Assembly: GCF_029531655.1 (NCBI RefSeq)
Contig: NZ_JANRMI010000002.1
Coordinates: forward strand, 248,001 to 312,000
Origin: Bdellovibrio svalbardensis
GTDB taxonomy: Bacteria; Bdellovibrionota; Bdellovibrionia; Bdellovibrionales; Bdellovibrionaceae
Direction of reading: 5' to 3'
DNA: 64,000 nt
A model generated the notes under the pieces. It worked only from the letters and a program-made list of their open reading frames with translations. It did no database searches and was not told where the DNA came from. Shown one piece after another: positions 44,366 to 52,992 of the stretch; within the stretch, counting starts at the first letter, position 1; each line of letters starts with the position of its first letter. Position numbers and translations under genes: made by a program.

Positions 44366-44874
44366 TTTAGATTTACCGTCAAAGTTGCATCCTGGCCGGA
44401 TGCAGAGACGAAATTATCAACATCCGCTTTGTTGATTGAATTGATCAATGAGCTCATATGATTGCTGGTGGCAGAAACTCCCTGAGGGATTGTGCCATCA
44501 GCATTGATCCAGCTGTAGTTCGCCTGAGAAGAAACCACAAACACCACAATGTTGTAAGAAGGGCGGAAGCCTTCTTTTTCAACTTGCACCGCCGGCAAAT
44601 TCACAGAGTCTGAAGTCAGATAAACCGTGCGTGATTCTTTGACTTGGGAGATGTTAATTTGCGAAGCGTCCGTGGAAATAAACGGACGAGAACCCACAGC
44701 ATAAAGAACTGTCAGATACTGACCACGTAAATTTCCAAGGCGATTAATTTGCAATGACGGGATGGTTTCAAAGCGAGCCGCCTCGGCATTTCTTTGTGAA
44801 ACCGAACCACTCATTAGGCCTAAACCAATGATAAGGGTCAAAGCGTTGATGACGATGAGTTTGAGGGATCTCAT
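44362..44874 (-). CDS. exported protein of unknown function, coupled to the upstream gene
   Basis: A 170-residue protein with an N-terminal hydrophobic segment (about 6-25) and a Ser/Asn/Val-rich body that looks all-beta. Its ATG shares a base with the stop of the 573-residue gene (TAATG at 44872-44876), so the two products are made together. Family not recognised. Confidence 0.75.
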   Translation of the reverse strand: MRSLKLIVINALTLIIGLGLMSGSVSQRNAEAARFETIPSLQINRLGNLRGQYLTVLYAVGSRPFISTDASQINISQVKESRTVYLTSDSVNLPAVQVEKEGFRPSYNIVVFVVSSQANYSWINADGTIPQGVSATSNHMSSLINSINKADVDNFVSASGQDATLTVNLN

Positions 44875-46595
44875 TATTTAACTCCAGTTTTCGCGTAATT
44901 CAAATACATCACTAAGTGACCCGTTTGATCCATCATCAGTCGATTGATGTCGAGGTTCATACCCAAAACTTCCGGAGGCAATGGCAAAGAGCCAGGGATG
45001 TTGGTTTGAGTTGTCGCCCAGGTCGCGCATTTCTTTCTCAGTTCTTCTCTGATTCCAGAGTAGACTTTACCTCTCCAAAGACCATTCAAAAGTTTTCCGG
45101 CCGTTGAAAGATACTTTTCATCCATAGTCATTGTTGAGTCGTCGATTTTGTAAAGGATGAGCTGCAGCCCGTCCTTATCTTTCATTTGCGCCAATTTGGC
45201 AATGATGTCGAAGTCCAAAACAATAGAATCTTTGAGGAAAGTGGAGTCCGGCTTGTTTTCGATAGAAACATGAAGTTTCACAAAGGTTTCTTGTTGTTTC
45301 AAAACCACGCCAGCTAAAGGTTTTACATAGTCGATCGTCGGCATCGCCATCAGTTTCATGGTGTCGCCGCCATTTTCGATTTTCTCAAAGTTGCGTCGTT
45401 CGAAGGAAAGCTGCAAAACACGGTTGATCACAGCCCGGTCCAAGCTCAATGCAATATCATAGTTTTCCATAGGCAACTGGTTCAGGGCGACCTCGCCGCG
45501 GGATTTGTCGATCGCGCGAGGAGTGCTTTTTGAATTCAGTGTGTCTTCAACATAGGCCGCAACATCCACATTCAGTGATTTATTGAGATTGATATTTTGC
45601 AGTCTCAAGCCCCATTTAAAATTAGGCCTTGTATCAGTGGCATCTTTGCCTGGTGGGGCCATATCCTGGATCTGCTCAAGATTGCCGGCCAAGAATTCTT
45701 TGGCTTTTTGATTGAGCATATCCGGAAGAGTCTTGCGCGTGAACTCACCCAAGTTTGAACGAACTTTTTCGATCAACAGGGGAGCCTGTTTCGTCAGGAG
45801 CTTGTCGACTTCTTGATTGTTAAGATAGAATTTCTTCCCGTTCACTTCGACCGCAAAAGTCGGAACAATCAACTTCTGATATTGGAGAGCAATCGCCGTT
45901 TGATCCAGGTTGTTTTCGAGCTCGAGGGCTTCAAACTCCAACTGACCATTGGCATTCATGCGAATATAGAAAGGCAAACGCATCTTCAATGGAGTTTGAT
46001 TGTCTCCAATTGAAATCGTCACGTTCTCCAGACCTGCCTTGCCGAGGAATTCGTTATTTAAATCCCAAGCCAAAATGGAAGCGGTGGAGAGAGTGAATTT
46101 TTTGACTTCAAGTTCAATAGCGAGAACGGCGCCTTCACGTTTACCAAGGCTGCGCATCAATGCTTCGTCAGTCACTAAACCAAAGCGGGAAAACTGTGCA
46201 ACATAGCCGGATTCGCCAATTTGTACCGTCGGTAAATGTGGATTTAATGAAAAGCCCACCAGCCATGTGCTCAACAAGTCTTTCATTTGTTTGTAAGTAG
46301 CAACCGCTTCAGGATTGTCCTTGGCGTAATCGTCGGGATTGATCGGCTTGTCCATGGTGTAGTTCATCGCCGGGAAGTAACCTTCATCCAACTTCACGCC
46401 CATATTGCCTAAGATATTACTTAGATTCTGGTCGAAGTACTTCATACCTCGAGGAGTGATCTGCAATTGAACTGCTTTAGGCAAAATATGGGGATCTGAA
46501 ATCGACGGGCTGGCATCGCCCGCATAAGCGCTCACCCCTTGCATGGTTAACAAGAGGGGAATGAGGATTTTAGATCGCTGTAGCCGACGTACCAT
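44874..46595 (-). CDS. large exported protein of unknown function
   Basis: A 573-residue protein with a signal peptide ending near AYAGDA. The body alternates hydrophobic and polar residues and appears to hold two similar-sized halves (about 30-330 and 340-573), each with long beta-rich stretches. Some features recall lipid-binding extended folds (BPI/YceB-like), but I cannot support that. Cotranscribed with the 170-residue protein. The 192 bp upstream (46596-46787) carry nothing I recognise. Confidence 0.75.
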   Translation of the reverse strand: MVRRLQRSKILIPLLLTMQGVSAYAGDASPSISDPHILPKAVQLQITPRGMKYFDQNLSNILGNMGVKLDEGYFPAMNYTMDKPINPDDYAKDNPEAVATYKQMKDLLSTWLVGFSLNPHLPTVQIGESGYVAQFSRFGLVTDEALMRSLGKREGAVLAIELEVKKFTLSTASILAWDLNNEFLGKAGLENVTISIGDNQTPLKMRLPFYIRMNANGQLEFEALELENNLDQTAIALQYQKLIVPTFAVEVNGKKFYLNNQEVDKLLTKQAPLLIEKVRSNLGEFTRKTLPDMLNQKAKEFLAGNLEQIQDMAPPGKDATDTRPNFKWGLRLQNINLNKSLNVDVAAYVEDTLNSKSTPRAIDKSRGEVALNQLPMENYDIALSLDRAVINRVLQLSFERRNFEKIENGGDTMKLMAMPTIDYVKPLAGVVLKQQETFVKLHVSIENKPDSTFLKDSIVLDFDIIAKLAQMKDKDGLQLILYKIDDSTMTMDEKYLSTAGKLLNGLWRGKVYSGIREELRKKCATWATTQTNIPGSLPLPPEVLGMNLDINRLMMDQTGHLVMYLNYAKTGVK

Positions 46596-46787
46596 TAAAA
46601 TTCTCCCGTTACGGACTTGAATCCATGCGTTGCGAATGCAAGAGCGAATCCAGGAGTTTTGGGCCCTGGAGTGGGCCTCATTTTGATACAGGGGATATGG
46701 CGGTGTCTAAAATTGGTACAGGTGACAAATGACGGCGCCACCCAGCCGGAACCTAGATGGAACGTCGAAGGCTTTCATCAGGGAAAG

Positions 46788-47606
46788 TTAGAATGCCCAG
46801 CCGTAGCCAGCAGAGAAAATCATCTGATTGGCAGAGGAGGTGCTATTGTTTGGGAACATCGCATAGTCAAATTGGAAAGGGATGAAATTGTCTTTGCTGA
46901 GCGAATAGTCAGCACCCAGGGAACCTATGATTGTCTGGTTGGTGGTGACTTTGCTGGTGTCCAGGACGTTGCTGCTTTTTCCAATTGCGAAAAGGAAGCC
47001 CAAACCACCACCGCCCCAGATGTCCCAGGTTTTGCTCTTATGGAAAGAGTAGCGGATCAGAGCATTCACACCTAAATAGCTAAGATCAACACTACAGTCT
47101 GTCGTACCATTGCAGATCGCAGAGTCCGCTGTGCCCTTGGCAACCAGTGTTTGGTATCCACCAAGAAATTTCACGCTGATGTTTTTATCAAGTTGCATTT
47201 GATAGAAGCCCAAAAGATTGAAGCTTGTACCGGTGAGGCTGACAGAACCATTTGCAGGCTTCACAGTCATATTGTTCATCGCATAGCCAACCGATAAACC
47301 ACCGGCAGCTTTGTCTTTAGAGCGATGAGCACCGCCCGCATGACCTTCATATGCTTCCAGAGCAAAACCTTCAGAAGGTTTACCCTTGTCTATGGTAGCT
47401 ACAGCCTTATTGCCTTTGACTTGCTTGACGGTGAGAAGTGCTTTGCGTTTTCCCTGCTCGTTAAGAGCCATGAACTGATCGCCCACGGCGACGGAGTCGC
47501 CTTCTAGATCAATAAGAGCTTTTCCATTCTTGACCACCGTAATTTTGGCAGCTTGAGCGTGGAAAGAGAAAAGGCAGAATGTCATAGCGGCGATTAGTGT
47601 TTTCAT
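46788..47606 (-). CDS. small outer-membrane beta-barrel protein
   Basis: A 272-residue protein beginning MKTLIAAMTFCLFSFHAQA, a signal peptide; ATG 47606 is preferred to 47624. The first third (about 20-85) is a soluble beta region (IDLEGDSVAVGDQFMAL). From about 100 the sequence has alternating aromatic/Gly strands (LSVGYAMNNM, FNLLGFYQMQL, GGGLGFLFAIG) and ends with an aromatic residue, WAF, the usual signal for BAM-dependent insertion. An 8-strand-type porin or adhesin is likely. Confidence 0.78.
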   Translation of the reverse strand: MKTLIAAMTFCLFSFHAQAAKITVVKNGKALIDLEGDSVAVGDQFMALNEQGKRKALLTVKQVKGNKAVATIDKGKPSEGFALEAYEGHAGGAHRSKDKAAGGLSVGYAMNNMTVKPANGSVSLTGTSFNLLGFYQMQLDKNISVKFLGGYQTLVAKGTADSAICNGTTDCSVDLSYLGVNALIRYSFHKSKTWDIWGGGGLGFLFAIGKSSNVLDTSKVTTNQTIIGSLGADYSLSKDNFIPFQFDYAMFPNNSTSSANQMIFSAGYGWAF

Positions 47607-47863
47607 CACTGTCTCTATCGACATTTATTGATTGAACTTAAACAGGACTAAGAGGGGGCGATGAGAGTGTCCTCTTGATAAGTCGAGCACAGTGACATCC
47701 CATCATGAGACGTTAGAAGGAAGGGAGGACTATTTCAATTTGAGTCAGTGGCTGATCGGCGGTTGTCGTTGGAACAGTTTAGAATGCATTTAGCCTAAAA
47801 AATACCGGTAAAGATCTCTGCTATGGCTCATATCTTCCGATAAGAATTGGACGGGGGATTGAG

Positions 47864-48892
47864 ATGAAAAAGCACTTATTTAAAATCAGCGGGCTGGTTG
47901 GCGCCGGAATTTTGATTTTGTGTTTCCAGAATTGCAGCGACATGGTCGTTCAAGATGAAGTCATCTATCAATCAAGCCTGGCTGAATATCAAAAAGATCT
48001 TGATCAAAAAAATCTTCCCAGCATTCTTTCTTCGAGTGGTTTGGCATATTGGTCGAAGCCTGGTGCACCTTCCTACGTGGATATTGTCACCAGCCCGAAT
48101 CTTTTTTTGGCAGATAAATGGAGCGTGGTCATCGCAGCTGATCGCAGTGCCCCGAATGGAACATTGTTTGGTTTCAATTCAGGTATGAACTCTGAGGAAG
48201 GTCGAATTTCCATTGTCGGAGGAAAACTGCGCGCCTACCATTTTTCCGATGCCAGTAACTACTCCTACGTGGAAACGAATCTTCCCACGACAGGTACTAA
48301 GATGGTCATTGCTGCTGCATTTGGCGCAGAGCCAACGCAAATCACTTTGTTAGTAAATGGTGTTATTCAAACAGCAGCAATTGCAAAAACGGGAGTGCCT
48401 GGCACGTTCTCTTTGCTGGCTAAAAGTGTGGGAACCGTTTCAAACTCTGTCATCGAGTCTTTTGTCCATGGTGCGCCGGATACAGGTGTCACTCTGAATG
48501 CTGGTCAGCTCAATGTAATGTCCCGCTATATTGCGACGGAGAATTCGATTCCCAATGTTATTTATGACCCGACATTGATGGGTAGTGGAGATGGCAGCAA
48601 CACCACGGTGACAGATCCCCTGCTAGTGGCTGCGAAAGCGGTCATCGATGCAAAATGTATCAGTTGTCATAATTCAACTGGGAGTGGCGGCAATTTGACT
48701 GGTTTGACTTCGGCGAAGGCTGTTGCCGGCGGTTGGGTTGTGGCTGGCAGACCAGATCAATCCAAGCTTTACTTCCGTTTGAAAGGCTCTTTGTCTGGAC
48801 CTTCCGACAAAAGAGACATGCCGGCCGGTGGTGGTTCGATCTCTGCTGCTGAAGTGAAAGCAGTTGCAGACTGGATTTCTGCTATTAAATAA
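47864..48892 (+). CDS. haem c-containing lipoprotein with LamG-like domain
   Basis: A 342-residue protein. The N-terminal signal ends FQNC (residue 24); this non-canonical ending is, from memory, common in Bdellovibrio lipoproteins. The middle (about 55-220) looks like a LamG/concanavalin-type beta sandwich. The C-terminal domain binds one haem through CISCH (about 265), with Met in KRDMPAGGG as a possible distal ligand. Followed after 46 bp by a YceI gene. It may carry electrons at the outer membrane (inferred). Confidence 0.8.
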   Translation: MKKHLFKISGLVGAGILILCFQNCSDMVVQDEVIYQSSLAEYQKDLDQKNLPSILSSSGLAYWSKPGAPSYVDIVTSPNLFLADKWSVVIAADRSAPNGTLFGFNSGMNSEEGRISIVGGKLRAYHFSDASNYSYVETNLPTTGTKMVIAAAFGAEPTQITLLVNGVIQTAAIAKTGVPGTFSLLAKSVGTVSNSVIESFVHGAPDTGVTLNAGQLNVMSRYIATENSIPNVIYDPTLMGSGDGSNTTVTDPLLVAAKAVIDAKCISCHNSTGSGGNLTGLTSAKAVAGGWVVAGRPDQSKLYFRLKGSLSGPSDKRDMPAGGGSISAAEVKAVADWISAIK

Positions 48893-48938
48893 CTCTATAA
48901 TCTTTAAAAAACCGCATGAAGACGGGGGAAGCAAATAA

Positions 48939-49424
48939 ATGAAACTATTAGTGACATCATTGATTTTGGCATTAGGTGTGAGCAGCTCTGCATTTGCACA
49001 GCAAGTGACTGTTGATATCACCTTGAATCCAATGGGCGATTTCAAAGCAAAGACTTCCGATGTAAAAGGGGAAGCTGTTGTGAAGGGCGACGAAGTGTCA
49101 GCCCAGAACATCGTTGTAAACATGAAGACTTTGAAAACAGGTGTTGAGCTGCGCGATAAGCACACGCAAAAGCATCTTGAAACTGCAAAGTTCCCAGAGG
49201 CTGTCTTGATCTCGGCAACGGGTAAAGGTGGCAAAGGGAAAGGTAAAATTAAAATCAGAGGTATCGAAAAAGATGTCGAAGGAACTTACAAAGTTGAAGG
49301 CAAAGTGTTGAAAGCTGATTTCAAGCTGAACATTGCTGACTTCGATATGAAAGATATCAACTATATGGGTGTTGGCGTTGAAGACGAAGTTGTTCTTCAT
49401 GTCGCGATCCCAGTAAAGCCGTAG
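48939..49424 (+). CDS. YceI-family periplasmic protein
   Basis: A 161-residue protein with a signal peptide to SAFAQQ and a lipocalin-like beta barrel (YceI). It has GDFKAKTSDVKGE, ELRDKHTQKHLETAKFPEAV and the C-terminal NYMGVGVEDEV. YceI proteins bind long isoprenoid chains and help with isoprenoid or quinone handling. Here it is cotranscribed with a haem lipoprotein, which fits an electron-transport link. No Cys in the mature part. Confidence 0.88.
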   Translation: MKLLVTSLILALGVSSSAFAQQVTVDITLNPMGDFKAKTSDVKGEAVVKGDEVSAQNIVVNMKTLKTGVELRDKHTQKHLETAKFPEAVLISATGKGGKGKGKIKIRGIEKDVEGTYKVEGKVLKADFKLNIADFDMKDINYMGVGVEDEVVLHVAIPVKP

Positions 49425-49454
49425 TGGATCAGACTCCGGCTTAGTGAGTGGCGC

Positions 49455-50165
49455 TTACTGAATGCGGTAAGCTAAACCGATTCTCCAGAAGGTGGCCCCT
49501 TTATCGAGGGGGCCAATTCCTTGATAAAAATCCAATTTATCTGAAATTCGCAAGTTCGCATCTGCCAACGCCGTCAAAGTAAAATTTCTTGTAGCGTCGA
49601 CGGTCAGGCCGGCAGTCTCCGAAGGCCATTCTACATTTCGAACATAAGCCATACCAGTTAAGCCCACATTCACTCGCCCTGTCAGGCGATAGAATACGCG
49701 TGGGCTCAAGCCAATAATTGTGAAGGGCTGTTTGTCCTTTTGGTAGGGGATCGTTGAAACATTGCCACCACCGTTGGCGCGACCGGTTCCAATGAATCCA
49801 CCAAAATTCCAGCCCCAGCGATAGTAGATAGTTTCTCGCTGATAGCTCAAAGCAAGTCCGCTGTAGTTGGCGACGTCATTCTCTGATTTGCCAGCCTGTT
49901 TAAGAAGCAAAGCTTCATTCCACTGCAAAGTAGAAAGCCCAATCGCTGATGTGGTGATCGAGGAAACAGATTTCTTTCTTGTTGGAGTGCTGATAGCGGT
50001 TTTTCCCTCAGCAGGAGTCTCTGTCTCTGGAGTTTCGGCCGCCGCAGTGCCGGCGTCAGAAGAAACCGGGACTTCATTTGAAACTTGCTCTTCCGCGAAA
50101 GCTGGAAGAGCCCCTAGAGTCAGAACAGAGGAAGCAAGCAATGACAATGCAATTATTTTTTTCAT
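49455..50165 (-). CDS. outer-membrane beta-barrel protein
   Basis: A 236-residue protein starting at ATG 50165 (AAGG upstream), with a signal peptide to about PAFAEE, an acidic, Thr/Pro/Glu-rich linker (about 28-65) and a barrel of alternating strands (YSGLALSYQRETIYYRWGW). It ends FWRIGLAYRIQ, with aromatic residues close to the C-terminus. It follows the cytochrome-porin gene by 24 bp, suggesting joint function. Confidence 0.78.
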   Translation of the reverse strand: MKKIIALSLLASSVLTLGALPAFAEEQVSNEVPVSSDAGTAAAETPETETPAEGKTAISTPTRKKSVSSITTSAIGLSTLQWNEALLLKQAGKSENDVANYSGLALSYQRETIYYRWGWNFGGFIGTGRANGGGNVSTIPYQKDKQPFTIIGLSPRVFYRLTGRVNVGLTGMAYVRNVEWPSETAGLTVDATRNFTLTALADANLRISDKLDFYQGIGPLDKGATFWRIGLAYRIQ

Positions 50166-50188
50166 ATGTGCCTTCACTTAGCCCCCAT

Positions 50189-51358
50189 CTAATAAGATAC
50201 GTGAATTTGAGATTGAAGAGTCCAGGCGTCAAATTGCCCAGAGCCATCTTCAAATGTTTTTCCGTTCACGGCCATAAAGCGCAGCTCCGTGCGAGGGAGA
50301 GGGAACATCATCGCACCGAAACTGTACTTTAAGTTTTCAGCAGAGGCCTTGTTGATGTCCGCTTTGCTGGTCTCGATCGCCGTCAAAATATTGTAACCAC
50401 GGCGAATGAGAATGAGAGATTCAATCCATGCATAGGTTCCTAAAGTGGCATCGGCATTGGTCAGTTTGTCTTTGCGTTTTTTTAAACCAAACTCAGCCAG
50501 GACGGCTGTGCCTTTAGAGACGCCAATGCGCGAAGTGAATGCAGCGAGATCCCACTGCACTGATTTATTTTCAGAGTGCAATGCCGAACCACCAATTTTG
50601 AAGTTTTCAAAAAGCTGGTACTCGCCAACGACAGAAGCCCCTTTTTGCTTGATGTCTTCATCGTCATAGCTGTTACCGAAGAAGCCATTCACGGCGATAT
50701 CCCACGTCGGATAAGTGAAATGCGCAATCGCACCCAAAGACTGGTCAAATTGTCCCAGAGTGATTGGTGAACGATTTACCGCCGTATGGTCGACGTTGCG
50801 AATCCCATAGGCTTTGTCCATTTGACCCGCATAAAGCCAAAGATTGTTATTCACCTTCCAACGCAAGTAATATTCTTTTGCGTACCAGTCCCATTGCTTG
50901 ACGTTTGTGTGAGGCGGGTAGGCATCGGCATTTGAAATCGTGGTGATCAAGGCAACGTTTTGCTTTTTATCTGCAAAGAAGCTGAGATTCACATCTTCTT
51001 GCATGTTGATGTACTTCTCAATGGTCTGACTGCTGCCAGGATTTACTTTGTACCAAAGGCCACGGTATTTCAAACCTGGTCGGAACCACCAGGGAAGTTT
51101 TTGGGAGCCCAGGAAACCAGATTGGGCGGCGATGGTTTCCTCCTCAGTGTGCTTGTCATAGACATCACGAGCTGTGATCTCAGTCGCAAAAAGGGCCCGA
51201 CCGTAGTCATTCAGAGCCCCACCGCCAAGACCGTTGTAATGACAGGTGATGCAAGAAGAGTAGCTGTAGCCGATAAAGTCAGGATAGGCATGCGCTTCTT
51301 GTTGGTTGAAAAGCAAAAGAAAGGGAGTCAATAAGAGTATCGATTTGATTTTTCTCAC
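50189..51358 (-). CDS. fused monohaem cytochrome-porin (Cyc2-like architecture)
   Basis: A 389-residue exported protein. After the signal peptide comes one haem motif, SCITCH (C36, C39, H40), inside a segment (YPDFIGYSYSSCITCHYNG, then LNDYGRAL) that resembles the N-terminal cytochrome of Cyc2 proteins (P-x-FAR...C-x-x-CH...LN-x-(F/Y)GR). The remainder (about 90-389) is a beta-barrel pattern with alternating Trp/Tyr strands and ends VSY. Cyc2 couples extracellular redox chemistry to the periplasm; whether this protein does is inference. First gene of a pair with the 49455 barrel. Confidence 0.75.
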   Translation of the reverse strand: MRKIKSILLLTPFLLLFNQQEAHAYPDFIGYSYSSCITCHYNGLGGGALNDYGRALFATEITARDVYDKHTEEETIAAQSGFLGSQKLPWWFRPGLKYRGLWYKVNPGSSQTIEKYINMQEDVNLSFFADKKQNVALITTISNADAYPPHTNVKQWDWYAKEYYLRWKVNNNLWLYAGQMDKAYGIRNVDHTAVNRSPITLGQFDQSLGAIAHFTYPTWDIAVNGFFGNSYDDEDIKQKGASVVGEYQLFENFKIGGSALHSENKSVQWDLAAFTSRIGVSKGTAVLAEFGLKKRKDKLTNADATLGTYAWIESLILIRRGYNILTAIETSKADINKASAENLKYSFGAMMFPLPRTELRFMAVNGKTFEDGSGQFDAWTLQSQIHVSY

Positions 51359-51441
51359 AATGAGACAATCATAGAAGACCAGACTTTAGAATCAATAGAA
51401 AAAAATTGTAAACATCACGAAATGGAGCCGATAAGTCATGT

Positions 51442-52131
51442 ATGGAAACAAAATCACTCGGTCTTGAGCGCCCCTTGGTAGTGCAGTTGGCGGCCGCAGT
51501 CTTGATAGCAACTCCCGTTATGGATATTCTGAGCGGCCATCGTTCAGGATCCTATTTATTTGATGCTCTAAGTTGGCTTCTTATCTTCGGAGCCGGGGCA
51601 AGTTTAATGGTGCGCCATAAGTCTTCGTGGCTCTTGGGTATTGTTCTTTGCGTTCTGTTTGTTATCTATAATCTCTTTACAATTATTCAATCAATGCAGC
51701 CAGGTGGAAATCCCGTCGCTCAAACAGCGCGGTTGTTAGATTGTCTGTTGGTGGCTTTCATTATTGGATCGGTATTCTATTTCTTCCGCTATCCATATTT
51801 GGATCGCCGTCAACATTGGTTTGCGCCTACGGGAAGCCGTTTTGCCGCTCAAACACCCGTGGTCCTCAACGGGGCTTTTCAGACAAATTCTTTGGATCTG
51901 TCATACACAGGAGCTCGTATTGCTCTGCCCCAAGGTAACGCGGGTGTGGGGGGATTCAAAAAAGGGGACCGTGTGTCATTACTACTGAGTGAGATTAATG
52001 ACCTTCTTTTTCAGGCCAAAGTCCTTGAGGTGCAAGAGAGTTATATCCGGGTGCATTTCGAGGGGGCTTCTGCGCAAGAACAAGAATTGATTCGTCAATG
52101 GTTGTCGAGCCAGAATTTGCCAAAGGCATAG
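51442..52131 (+). CDS. four-span membrane protein with C-terminal PilZ domain
   Basis: A 229-residue inner-membrane protein. Hydrophobic helices lie at about 11-30, 38-57, 62-82 and 99-119, and a cytosolic PilZ-like domain runs from about 120 to the end. The second PilZ motif is canonical, DLSYTG (152-157). The first arginine arm is irregular (R122, R123, then R133), so c-di-GMP binding is uncertain. The ribosome site is weak. Divergent from the cytochrome-porin across 83 bp. Confidence 0.8.
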   Translation: METKSLGLERPLVVQLAAAVLIATPVMDILSGHRSGSYLFDALSWLLIFGAGASLMVRHKSSWLLGIVLCVLFVIYNLFTIIQSMQPGGNPVAQTARLLDCLLVAFIIGSVFYFFRYPYLDRRQHWFAPTGSRFAAQTPVVLNGAFQTNSLDLSYTGARIALPQGNAGVGGFKKGDRVSLLLSEINDLLFQAKVLEVQESYIRVHFEGASAQEQELIRQWLSSQNLPKA

Positions 52132-52168
52132 TTTTCGGGCATAAGAGATCTTCTTTTTAAGGTGAATA

Positions 52169-52864
52169 ATGGCAAAAAAATCCAGTAAGAAAAAAGTATC
52201 ACCGAAGGTTGAGGAAGCTCATGTCCTTCCGTTGAGTGTTAAGAAAATTCTCGCGAATGTGCGTCCCACGCCGATGATCGAAAACGGTCTGTCGAATGAA
52301 GATAAGATCGAGAAAATCACAGAGAAATTTACTGAGATCCTGGAAGTTCTAGGACTGGATCTTAAAGACGACAGTTTGATCGATACGCCAAAGCGTATTG
52401 CCAAGATGTATGTGAATGAAGTCTTTGGTGGTTTGGATCCGCACAAGTTCCCTAAGATGACGGTTATTGAAAACACCATGAAGTACGATCAAATGATCGT
52501 GATTCAAGCAATTGAATGCTTATCCTTCTGTGAACATCACTTTTTGCCAATCGACGGTGTCGCGACGGTGGCTTATATTCCTAATAAAAAAGTGATCGGA
52601 CTTTCCAAGATCAATCGCATTGTTCAATACTTCTCTCGTCGTCCGCAGGTCCAAGAACGATTGACGAAACAAATCGCAGACTGTCTTCAATATGTCCTTG
52701 AAACTGATCACGTGGCTGTGCACATCAATGCAAAACACTACTGCGTCATGATGAGAGGTATCGAAGATACCCACTCCACAACCGCAACTTCCGATCTGCG
52801 AGGCCACTTCAAAACCCTCCCAGAAACCCGCGAAGAGTTCCTCCATCACTGCCGCCTGAAATAA
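52169..52864 (+). CDS. folE: GTP cyclohydrolase I
   Basis: Converts GTP to 7,8-dihydroneopterin triphosphate at the head of folate (and possibly pterin) synthesis. The 231-residue length includes a basic N-terminal tail (KKSSKKKVSPK). Zinc ligands are in the CEHH motif (about 117-120) and the downstream Cys of HYCVMMRG. GLSKINRIVQYFSRRPQVQE and the DTHSTTATSDLRG signature are intact. It starts 37 bp after the PilZ gene. Its stop lies in a hairpin repeat. Confidence 0.94.
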   Translation: MAKKSSKKKVSPKVEEAHVLPLSVKKILANVRPTPMIENGLSNEDKIEKITEKFTEILEVLGLDLKDDSLIDTPKRIAKMYVNEVFGGLDPHKFPKMTVIENTMKYDQMIVIQAIECLSFCEHHFLPIDGVATVAYIPNKKVIGLSKINRIVQYFSRRPQVQERLTKQIADCLQYVLETDHVAVHINAKHYCVMMRGIEDTHSTTATSDLRGHFKTLPETREEFLHHCRLK

Positions 52865-52905
52865 GCAAAAGGTGCCAGGCACCTTTTGCTTCACTCGCTG
52901 CGTAA
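52863..52905. repeat. AAGCAAAAGGTGCC palindromic repeat with conserved tail, copy B
   Basis: A 14-bp perfect inverted repeat around one central A (52863-52891), then CACTCGCTGCGTAAT (52892-52906). It overlaps the last base pairs of the folE stop. Relative to the gene it follows, it is in the opposite orientation to copy A at 28444. Confidence 0.9.
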
Positions 52906-52910
52906 TAAAA

Positions 52911-52938
52911 AAGGGATCATTAGTGATCCCTTTTTTTT
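52911..52938. terminator. bidirectional terminator after folE and pepN
   Basis: AAGGGATCA-TTAG-TGATCCCTT followed by T8 on the plus strand and T6 on the minus strand. It serves both convergent genes. Confidence 0.93.
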
Positions 52939-52992
52939 ATTCTAATGGAGCAGGCGACTTATTGAAGAATCAAAAAAGTAAGTCCGTACTCT

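Noticed and set aside
46596-46640. GGACTTGAATCC resembling the T-arm of a tRNA
   Set aside because: No acceptor stem or anticodon arm can be built around it.
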